Shown: one piece after another, positions 51,805 through 59,512 of the stretch
How the letters are laid out: each line of letters opens with the position of its first letter
How positions within the stretch are numbered: the first letter of the stretch is position 1
NCBI GenBank assembly: GCA_934754425.1
Contig: CAKVIN010000004.1
Span: forward strand, 62,001-126,000
Direction of reading: 5' to 3'
From: an uncultured Candidatus Melainabacteria bacterium
GTDB lineage: Bacteria > Cyanobacteriota > Vampirovibrionia > Gastranaerophilales > Gastranaerophilaceae
Length of the DNA stretch: 64,000 bases
Notes under the pieces: model-generated
What the model was told of the DNA's origin: nothing
Database searches by the model: none
The model's input: the letters and a program-made list of their open reading frames with translations, nothing else
Position numbers and translations under genes: made by a program

Positions 51805-53301
51805 ATGAGAATTCAACCAATACAAAATAATAATACAAATTTTCAAGGAATATATTATGAAAAAAAACTCCGAAAATTATTAACACCAGAAGTTTTGGAA
51901 CAAACAGGAATTAAAGAATGTGGTGATAAATTTGATGTACTTGTTACTTCTGAACCAAAAAAAGAATATACAAGATGGGGTTCTAGGATTATTGACGAAA
52001 TCTATGTCCGAGTAGGAGAAATGATTGACTCTTGTATATCTTCGGAACCGGAATTGATGGGAGTATTGGGTGATAGATACACGCTAAAAGAACTTTTACA
52101 TGACGGCAGATTATTAAAAACAAATTTTGATAGAAAAATGGCAAAAGAATGTTCAGGACGTCAATTATGTGAATATGTAAAATCAGGTAGAATAAATCCT
52201 ATTTATATTGATATCCAAAAAATGCGTATGACTTTTCCTTGGCAAGATAGTGTTAAAATAATTGACGACTTGCAGGAACAACAACTTATAAAAGATGAAA
52301 AGGGCAATTTGCCTTTACACAAAGCCAGAACAGGGGATGATTTCTATAGGACAAACGAAATGTTTCATAACAATCCTTTAGGTTTAGCACAAATATACCT
52401 AACTCCAAATAATAATGGAGAATTGCCAATTAACGATTATCACGTATTTAAAGATTTTGAACTTCAAAAAGACATATTTCATGCTTTGCGTAATACTCCT
52501 AAGGAACGTGTTAGTGTATTCACAGCAAAGACGAGTGATGGCAAAAGTTTGCTTGATAATTTAATAAAAAATCAAAGAGATATTTCTCACAGAAAAGAAA
52601 TTGAAGATATGATAACTGAAATTTTACACGATTCTGTGAACAAAATTCCTGAATCTGAAATAAGCATAGAAACTGCAATAAAAATTTTGGAAAATCTGGA
52701 TGAAAGAAAAGATAATGGAAATATTCTCAATTTTGAAAATATATTAATCGATATCGTAAACTTTTTGATAACAGATGCTAAGCCGGAAGATAAACAAAAG
52801 ATTGTAACAAAACTGAAAAATATTTCTGGAATAGATTATAACAAAACTGATAAAAATGGAATTTCTATTGCCGAATATATAATTAATGCGGAAGATATGG
52901 ATTTAATAGAGCTTCTGAACGGAAAACAGCGCATTTTATATTATCCGGAATTAAATTATGCCTACCAACAAATCGAAAATCCTGAATTCAAAGCTAAAGT
53001 TGACGATTTAAAATTTGAATTTCCTGACATAGAAGATGCTATTAAAATTGGTTCCTATAAAAGCATTAAATTACTTGAAAGACAGTTTTTATCACCATTA
53101 TTCAAAAAAGAATATAATGGAAAAAATTTAATCGTTAGTGCAATGAAATATGACAATGCAGATTTTCTAAAATTATTCTTAAAAAATTACGGAGAAAGCA
53201 TATGTAATGATTTTAATTATGATGAATGGTTCGCATATCGCTCTGGTGCGAAAAAGAAAAATCAAGCGTACACAGATTTCTGGCAATTTGTAATGAAATA
53301 A
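51805..53301 (+). CDS. Array paralogue 3: tagged ankyrin-like protein
   Basis: The 498-residue protein starts MRIQPIQNNNTNFQGIYY. It shares with paralogue 2 the early block LLTPEVLEQTGIKECGDKFD (there LTPEILQKTGIQECADKFE). Ankyrin-like units follow (EKGNLPLHKARTGDD, NNGELPINDY), then the shared C-terminal domain (DYNKTDKNGISIAEYIINAE, LNYAYQQIENPEFKAKVDDL). About 60 extra residues follow the shared domain. The ATG after AAGGAAAAAGGAA is chosen over a far upstream in-frame ATG that overlaps paralogue 2. Confidence 0.75.
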   Translation: MRIQPIQNNNTNFQGIYYEKKLRKLLTPEVLEQTGIKECGDKFDVLVTSEPKKEYTRWGSRIIDEIYVRVGEMIDSCISSEPELMGVLGDRYTLKELLHDGRLLKTNFDRKMAKECSGRQLCEYVKSGRINPIYIDIQKMRMTFPWQDSVKIIDDLQEQQLIKDEKGNLPLHKARTGDDFYRTNEMFHNNPLGLAQIYLTPNNNGELPINDYHVFKDFELQKDIFHALRNTPKERVSVFTAKTSDGKSLLDNLIKNQRDISHRKEIEDMITEILHDSVNKIPESEISIETAIKILENLDERKDNGNILNFENILIDIVNFLITDAKPEDKQKIVTKLKNISGIDYNKTDKNGISIAEYIINAEDMDLIELLNGKQRILYYPELNYAYQQIENPEFKAKVDDLKFEFPDIEDAIKIGSYKSIKLLERQFLSPLFKKEYNGKNLIVSAMKYDNADFLKLFLKNYGESICNDFNYDEWFAYRSGAKKKNQAYTDFWQFVMK

Positions 53302-53351
53302 AAATTTTGTTAAACTGTAACAAAAAGATTGACGCAAAAGGAAAAAGGAAA

Positions 53352-54083
53352 ATGAAACTTCAATCAATACAAAATCATAATACAATGAATACAACTAAAA
53401 TAAATACAATTAATTTTAAATCTAATGAACATAGAGAAGCAGAACTTCGTGAACTTAGACGACTCAGAGAAGAACGTAAACTAGAAGAACGTAAACGACA
53501 AGAAGAACAATTGTTGAATAAAATACAATATCCTGAATTAGATAATCCAATGAGTACAAAAATGGCCGGATTTTTATCAAAATTCACCTGCGCTATTCAA
53601 AACGCATCTGAGCATAATGTTATGGAATTCTTTGGAGATGAAGAAACAGCAAGCAATTTAAGAAAAAAACTTTCTCCAACTTGTCAAGCTGACAGCAAAA
53701 TACTAAGAGAAGAAGTTCAAAAAATGGAAGAACTTAAAGACCCTGTTATGACACTTATTTGTGCTAACAGAATGAAGAAATTCGTACCTAAAAAAGGAAT
53801 TTTATCAGAAGAGCAACACAAAAACTTTATAGAAGGAATTAAAGAAACAATTTCTACTATCGTAAGAAGTTCAAATTTAGATAAATTTGAAGCAGAAGAT
53901 AAAGCCACTATTTTAGAAATGGTTCAGAAAATAGAAAGCTCTGATTCCGTTGATTTTGGAATAGAAAAACAATTAAAAGCACTTGTTGATAAATTGAACG
54001 CTAAAAAACTTAAAAGAGGTTTTATTCCACCGGTACAAGTGAGAACTCTTGTTGGTGATAAAATAAAAAAATTATGGAAGTAG
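53352..54083 (+). CDS. Tagged helical protein within the array
   Basis: The 243-residue protein starts MKLQSIQNHNT and has INFKSNEHREAEL at residues 21-33, so it carries the tag but not the shared C-terminal domain. A strongly charged Arg/Glu helix (about 28-55) is followed by a helical domain of about 190 residues. I do not recognise it. It begins 50 bp after paralogue 3 with the same type of ribosome binding site and ends 6 bp before the next gene. Confidence 0.65.
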   Translation: MKLQSIQNHNTMNTTKINTINFKSNEHREAELRELRRLREERKLEERKRQEEQLLNKIQYPELDNPMSTKMAGFLSKFTCAIQNASEHNVMEFFGDEETASNLRKKLSPTCQADSKILREEVQKMEELKDPVMTLICANRMKKFVPKKGILSEEQHKNFIEGIKETISTIVRSSNLDKFEAEDKATILEMVQKIESSDSVDFGIEKQLKALVDKLNAKKLKRGFIPPVQVRTLVGDKIKKLWK

Positions 54084-54089
54084 ATTAGA

Positions 54090-55715
54090 ATGAAAGTTTT
54101 ATCAATCAATAATTATAATATTAGTAATAATCAAAGTTTTAAAGCGAAAAATATTAAAAAAGAAATATCAAAAGTTAATGGTAAACAAACTTTTGATAAA
54201 TTAGAAAAAAAGTCAAATAAAATCCCCCCAAAAATCTTAGCTGTTCGAAACGGTTGTTTAATCACGGGAGGAGTTTTTGGGTTAGCAGCGGGGCTTCAGA
54301 TGTTAAATGTGGCGCCATTAATACTTTTACCGGCAGTCGGAATTATCGCAGGTTTGTGTTATACTTTGACTTCAATTAATTTTAATGCCCATTCTAAAAA
54401 CAAGATTTATTCAACAGATGATAAAACAAAACAAAAAATAAAAGATATTAAAGAAGTAAAAAATGATAATCCGATTGTGGCGCAAAAGCCGGAAGCAGAT
54501 AGATTCGCCGGCATGAATTTAAAAGAAATTATTGATACTAATGATTCTAATCTTATAAAAGATGCAATAATAGCCGGTAAAATTGATTTAACAAAAATAC
54601 CCTTACAAACTTTTAATTTTAAGTTAAATAATGCGGATTATGAAGAAGTTATTAATTATTTTGTAGAATCTATAAAGACAGGAATTGATGAAAATAGACA
54701 AACTCTATTACACAAATGTGATGCAAAACAAGCTAATACTATAATATTGAATTTATGGCAGTATCCGGAAGTGGTGGCAGAAATGATAACTGCTAAGGAT
54801 ATTAATGGAGAAATGCCTATACACAAATATATTAATGATGATTACTCAGAAGAAAATTTTGAAAATATAAAACAATTTCACTATGCTTTGCACTCAGAAG
54901 ATCAGTTAAATTATCAAACATTGTTAACAGTTTTTGAATCAAAAAATTCAAAAGGAGTTAGTGCAAAAGATTGGCTGAAAGAACATTGTCGCAGAGAAAA
55001 AAAACAAGGACATTGTTACCCATTCTCGGAAACTTTACTTAGTCTTTTACGCTATGCAAAAAAGGATTATGAAAAAGAAACCGGTAAGGAGTATCAGCCA
55101 TTTATTCCGGTATCTGATTTAAAAAGAAAAGCTTATGTTACAAGCTTAATTAATATGTCTAGTGAAATGAACTATGACAACATTATGCAAATTCTAAATG
55201 ATAAAGAAGTACAAAAAACAAATGGGCTTGATTTGAATTTGGATGAAAATTATACTGCAGAAATTATAGAATATCTTATTAATAATGCTAATACCAAAGA
55301 GAGTGCTAAAATTGTTGCAAAACTAAAAACACTTAATCGTTTGGATTATGATAAAGTTGATAGAAATGATATATCGGTGATTGAACTTATTATGAATGCA
55401 GAAAATGACATGTTACTTGAACTTGTTAAAAATAATACATTCAAATATCGACCGGAATTGGATTATGTTTATAATAATATCCAAAATTCAGAATTTAAAG
55501 AAAAAATTAAAAAGTTGAAGTTTGATTTTGTTGAATTAAAAAACGCTGTAGAAATGTTATCTGCGGAAAAATTAGAAAAATATATAAGTCACTCGGATTC
55601 ACCTTTGTATGACAAAAAAATACACGGTCTGGAAATGCAAATTCCTAATTATATAATAATGCGTAGTAGCTTCTTTTATAAGTATAATGAGTTTTATTTT
55701 AGACTTTTTTCATAA
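54090..55715 (+). CDS. Array paralogue 4: tagged membrane protein
   Basis: The 541-residue protein has the tag NNQSFKAKNI (residues 13-22). Two adjacent hydrophobic segments follow (about 54-94, LITGGVFGLAAGLQML and LILLPAVGIIAGLCYTL), likely a membrane hairpin. Then come degenerate ankyrin-like units (INGEMPIHKYINDDY) and the shared domain (DYDKVDRNDISVIELIMNAE, LDYVYNNIQNSEFKEKIKKL). It probably displays the shared domain at the cytoplasmic membrane. Its last 22 bp overlap the end of the convergent ankyrin gene. Confidence 0.75.
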   Translation: MKVLSINNYNISNNQSFKAKNIKKEISKVNGKQTFDKLEKKSNKIPPKILAVRNGCLITGGVFGLAAGLQMLNVAPLILLPAVGIIAGLCYTLTSINFNAHSKNKIYSTDDKTKQKIKDIKEVKNDNPIVAQKPEADRFAGMNLKEIIDTNDSNLIKDAIIAGKIDLTKIPLQTFNFKLNNADYEEVINYFVESIKTGIDENRQTLLHKCDAKQANTIILNLWQYPEVVAEMITAKDINGEMPIHKYINDDYSEENFENIKQFHYALHSEDQLNYQTLLTVFESKNSKGVSAKDWLKEHCRREKKQGHCYPFSETLLSLLRYAKKDYEKETGKEYQPFIPVSDLKRKAYVTSLINMSSEMNYDNIMQILNDKEVQKTNGLDLNLDENYTAEIIEYLINNANTKESAKIVAKLKTLNRLDYDKVDRNDISVIELIMNAENDMLLELVKNNTFKYRPELDYVYNNIQNSEFKEKIKKLKFDFVELKNAVEMLSAEKLEKYISHSDSPLYDKKIHGLEMQIPNYIIMRSSFFYKYNEFYFRLFS

Positions 55716-57430
55716 GAACAGTATTTGTAGTATTGTTCAATAAAACCTAATACAAAACTTTTATTATCCCAATGATTACAAACTGAATTCCATAATTCTT
55801 TGCCATTCTTTGTTGCACTAAATAACGGTGATTCAAATTGATATTTGCATTTATCAATTGCTCGTAGCGATTGTATATTAACAGCTTCTTCTAAATCTTT
55901 AAAAGTAAATTTAAGATTTAAAACTTTTTGCTTAAATTCATCATTTTCAATTCTATCAAAAACGTAGTCAAAATCTCTTTTGTATTCTAAATCCTTTCCT
56001 TTTAGTAATTCTAACAAATCACCATCTTCTGCATTCAAGATTTTTTCTATTGCAGAAATTCTATTTCCATCTGTTTTGTTATAAGAAAGATTTTTTAGTA
56101 ATTTTAACAATTTTATAACTTCTTGTTTTTCTTCTGGTGTAGCATTTACTAATAAATAATCTATTACATTAGGAATAAAATTTGTTGAATTTAAGCATGC
56201 ACCTTGTGAAGTTTTAACTTTACTTGATGTTAAAATATTTTGAATTTCAGCAAAAGTTTCGTCATGTTTTTGTTGTACAGATTGTATTTCGAGTTTCTTC
56301 TTTTTGTTCAAAGCTTCATATTTTAACAACTCTTTTACAAATTCTTGCTTATCTCTTTCTGTTGCAATTACTAATGCTGTATCGCCATATTTATCTTGAA
56401 TATCTATATCAATATTTGGATGTTGCAACAATGCTTTAAAAATTTCTAAATTATTATCATAAATTGCACGAATTAAAGGAGAGTCGTCGTCGTTATTCTG
56501 AATATTTGGATTAATATTAGGAAGTTTCAACAACTTTTTCACAAGTTCAATTCTTTCCCTGCGAACAGCTGTGTACAATGGAGTATCACCGTCTTTATCT
56601 TGAACATTTGGATCAGTATTCGGATGTTGTAATAATTCATTAATAATTTCCGTATTATTATCATCAATAGCCTTCATTAAAGGTGAATTGTTATCTTTAT
56701 TTTTAATATTCGGATCAATATTAGGAAATTTCAACAATTCTTTTACAAGTTCAATTCTTTCCCTGCGAACGGCTGTGTACAATGGAGTATCACCGTCTTT
56801 ATCTTGAATATTTGGGTCAATACTTGGGTGTTGTAATAATTCATTAATAATTTCCATATTATTATTGCCGATAGCCTTAATTAAAGGTGAATTGTCCCCA
56901 TTATTCTTAATATTTGGGTTGATTTTAGGATGTTTTAACAACTCTTTTACAACTTCAAGTCTTTCACTGCATACTGCTGTATACAGAGGAGTATCACCCT
57001 CTTTGTCTTGGATATTTGGGTCAATATCGGGATGCTTTAATAATTCTTTTATAGCATTAATATTTTTATCTCCAACAGCAATTCCTAATGCGGTATTTCC
57101 ATTTTCTAACTGAAAATTAGGATCAACATCAGGAAGTTGTAATAAAACCTTTGCATTCTCCAAGTTGGTATTACTAATCGCATTTATTAAGCTTCTACTT
57201 TTTTTATCATCATATAAGCCTACTAAACCAAAAATGCTAGCAGTTAATAGCCCTTCAACAGGGCTATTTGTATTAGTTATACTTTTATTTTGTAGAGTTT
57301 CTTGTTTCTCAAACTTATCAACACTTGTAGCACCTGTGATTATTGCTGAGGCAAAAATTATAGGCATTATAACTTTTTTATGTAATTTCTGAAAATTGTT
57401 GTTTGGAAGGTGTATGTTTTTAATTATCAT
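55694..57430 (-). CDS. Array paralogue 5: tagged ankyrin-repeat membrane protein
   Basis: The 578-residue protein begins with the tag-like NNNFQKLHKK (10-19) and a hydrophobic segment (about 22-40). About eight well-formed ankyrin repeats of roughly 34 residues follow (DGDTPLYTAVRRERIELVKE, IDPNIQDK). Adjacent repeats are nearly identical in DNA, implying recent expansion. The C-terminal 130 residues are the shared domain (SYNKTDGNRISAIEKILNAE, FDYVFDRIENDEFKQKVLNL). It lies 12 bp downstream of the radical SAM gene on the same strand and is probably cotranscribed with it. Confidence 0.85.
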   Translation of the reverse strand: MIIKNIHLPNNNFQKLHKKVIMPIIFASAIITGATSVDKFEKQETLQNKSITNTNSPVEGLLTASIFGLVGLYDDKKSRSLINAISNTNLENAKVLLQLPDVDPNFQLENGNTALGIAVGDKNINAIKELLKHPDIDPNIQDKEGDTPLYTAVCSERLEVVKELLKHPKINPNIKNNGDNSPLIKAIGNNNMEIINELLQHPSIDPNIQDKDGDTPLYTAVRRERIELVKELLKFPNIDPNIKNKDNNSPLMKAIDDNNTEIINELLQHPNTDPNVQDKDGDTPLYTAVRRERIELVKKLLKLPNINPNIQNNDDDSPLIRAIYDNNLEIFKALLQHPNIDIDIQDKYGDTALVIATERDKQEFVKELLKYEALNKKKKLEIQSVQQKHDETFAEIQNILTSSKVKTSQGACLNSTNFIPNVIDYLLVNATPEEKQEVIKLLKLLKNLSYNKTDGNRISAIEKILNAEDGDLLELLKGKDLEYKRDFDYVFDRIENDEFKQKVLNLKFTFKDLEEAVNIQSLRAIDKCKYQFESPLFSATKNGKELWNSVCNHWDNKSFVLGFIEQYYKYCSYEKSLK

Positions 57431-57442
57431 TTTATTTTTTCC

Positions 57443-58657
57443 TTATTCTAAATCAATATCACTAAAAACAGAAGTTGTAGGTTTTTTGTTTTCATAATTA
57501 AGCTGAATTGGAGTAGGAAGAGTTAGTTCAATTGGTGCTGAAATATAATCGACTTTAGATGCAGGCATTGTAGCATATACATTGCCATTAATATCAATAC
57601 ATTTTAACGCTCCATCTCGGAGTTTTTCGAATTTTTCTCGCTCATTCAAACATTCCCAATCAATTGCTTCATCAATAAGTTGTTGTTGCTCTAAAAAGTT
57701 AGTTTCTGCTCTAAAAAATCTACGTCCTCGTCCACTAGCTTCAATAAGATGTGATTTATCAAATTGTGTAAGGTTTTCCGGCTTCAATTTTGGAACTTTT
57801 TCAATTGCAGCGCCTACAATTTTTTGTAATTTTGCATAAATTTCTTCATAAAGTTTTTTTGTAGCGTTCTCATTAACAAATTCATTTCCTTCGATATTTG
57901 GAGCGTGACGATAAATTATTTTAGCTTTATTTTGTTCTAAAGCTTTGAAAAATACACTCAAAACATTTGCCATTCTTGAAGTATAAACATTTCTCAAAAA
58001 ATCTGCTTTATCTTGATTATTATTTTTGCTAGCTTCTCTTGATTTTTCTAAAATCCCAACAAAAGGATTAATTGAAATATCTACAGATTCAATCATTGAC
58101 GGATTTTTTTGAATCATACTCGCTAATTCTTCAGAAGTTTTTTGAGCGTAATCAGAGCCCTTATTCCAACCGGAAGTAACAAATAGAATTGGAATATTTA
58201 ATTTTTCGTAAATATCCTTAATTGCTTCTACAATACTATGACTAGAAGTCTTGCCTCTGATTGGAAAATCCGAAGGATTAGAATCATCTACAATACTTAA
58301 GTATTTATTTCCATTAAAGACATTGAAACCTAAACGCTCATTCAATAATTTAAACCCATCTAAAAACCGCTCTAAATCTTCAAATAGAATGCTCCTATTA
58401 CCTTCTGCTTTTGCATCTTTTAAACAGTGAGAGCAACCAACTGTGCAACCTCTGAACAAATTCAGCGTTTCCAATCTTTTTGTTATAAATGCAATCAAAT
58501 CCATCGTCAAAAGTTTTTCACCCTGAAACAAAGGAATACCCTGTTGTATTCCTTCCAAACGGCTTAAATCAATTCTTGATAATGGATATTTACCGCTTTT
58601 CACAGAATCGGAAATTTTATTTATATATGTATTAATGCCAGATATCGAATTCATCAT
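57443..58657 (-). CDS. Radical SAM protein
   Basis: The 404-residue protein has a radical SAM cluster motif CTVGCSHC (CX3CX2C) near residue 80. The barrel pattern follows (YLSIVDDSNPSDFP, IPILFVTSGWNKG, VDISINPFVG). No SPASM-type Cys cluster is obvious near the C-terminus, which has a single Cys (ALKCIDING). Radical SAM enzymes next to repeat proteins sometimes modify peptides; here the neighbour is ankyrin paralogue 5, an obvious candidate partner, but this is only inference. Which of the first two Met is the start is unclear. Confidence 0.75.
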   Translation of the reverse strand: MMNSISGINTYINKISDSVKSGKYPLSRIDLSRLEGIQQGIPLFQGEKLLTMDLIAFITKRLETLNLFRGCTVGCSHCLKDAKAEGNRSILFEDLERFLDGFKLLNERLGFNVFNGNKYLSIVDDSNPSDFPIRGKTSSHSIVEAIKDIYEKLNIPILFVTSGWNKGSDYAQKTSEELASMIQKNPSMIESVDISINPFVGILEKSREASKNNNQDKADFLRNVYTSRMANVLSVFFKALEQNKAKIIYRHAPNIEGNEFVNENATKKLYEEIYAKLQKIVGAAIEKVPKLKPENLTQFDKSHLIEASGRGRRFFRAETNFLEQQQLIDEAIDWECLNEREKFEKLRDGALKCIDINGNVYATMPASKVDYISAPIELTLPTPIQLNYENKKPTTSVFSDIDLE

Positions 58658-58758
58658 TTATAATAACGCAAGTAAAAATATTTTTTGCCATTACAACTGC
58701 TTATTAAAATCTTTATCTTACCGTTAGAATGATTATAAGAATAATGCAAATGATTTTT

Positions 58759-58893
58759 TCAATGGATACTAAATCTTCTTTCATCATATTTATCAATAAG
58801 TATGTGTATGCGAAGATTATATTCCTTTTCAGCTTCTCTGCGTGTTTTGTTACCTGTTTTGGTAAATGTTTGTGAGAATTTAAGGTTTTTATT
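58759..58893 (-). pseudogene. Short coding remnant
   Basis: A 44-codon open stretch encodes FTKTGNKTRREAEKEYNLRI and IDKYDERRFSIH and looks protein-like, but it has no start codon in context. I do not recognise the source. It may be what remains of a decayed gene in the gap before the defence-like genes. Confidence 0.3.
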
Positions 58894-58928
58894 TTATGCT
58901 ATAAAGTTGGTTATTTCTAATGCCACAA

Positions 58929-59063
58929 TTATTTGTTTTTAATACACGGAGATTCTGATTTTATACAATCAATAATATCAAGTTCTTCAAACCACTTTTG
59001 TCCGACTTTGGTTTTGAAAAATTTTTCAACTTGTGTTTTTTCTACAACTTCTTTTATTTTGTT
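58929..59063 (-). pseudogene. Second short coding remnant
   Basis: Another open stretch of 44 codons encodes VEKFFKTKVGQKWFEELDII and ends CIKNK. It too lacks a start. It lies immediately upstream of the DUF4186 gene on the opposite strand. The origin is unknown. Confidence 0.3.
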
Positions 59064-59094
59064 TTACTCATTATCATTATGCTATCATAAAGTT

Positions 59095-59451
59095 ATGGAT
59101 ATTTTAGATAGATTAGCAAAATCAAAATTCAAAAGCAGATTTAAACTGCGAGCAAAGGAACTGGAATATATTAAAGACAAAGGCCTTGATACAATCCATT
59201 CTCATGCCTGCGATTTTATTCGAGATAGAATTGCACCGGCAGAACCTACAAACGACGGCAAACAAACTCCAATGCGAGGTCATCCCGTTTTTATTGCTCA
59301 ACACGCAACCGCCACCTGCTGCCGTGGCTGTATCGAAAAATGGCACAAATTCCCCCAACACCGAGAACTAAATAAAAAAGAACAAGAATACCTTGTTTCT
59401 GTAATTATGGAATGGATAAAACAACAAATTAATTCAAACACCGTTTTATAA
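59095..59451 (+). CDS. DUF4186 family protein
   Basis: The 118-residue protein matches DUF4186 in length and motifs: FRLRAKE-like start (FKLRAKELEYIKDKG), IHSHACDFIRDRIAPA, TPMRGHPVFIAQHATATCCR and a conserved CRGCIEKWH. The His and paired Cys suggest a metal site. The function of DUF4186 is not established. The ATG is 6 nt after a TATCAT box without a ribosome binding site; an upstream in-frame ATG gives an unlikely N-terminus. It lies just before the mcrBC genes. Confidence 0.8.
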   Translation: MDILDRLAKSKFKSRFKLRAKELEYIKDKGLDTIHSHACDFIRDRIAPAEPTNDGKQTPMRGHPVFIAQHATATCCRGCIEKWHKFPQHRELNKKEQEYLVSVIMEWIKQQINSNTVL

Positions 59452-59512
59452 CCGTCCAAAATATGTTCAAATCTATGTTTGTGATAGTCTAAAAGAAAAA
59501 GAGGGGGGGAAT

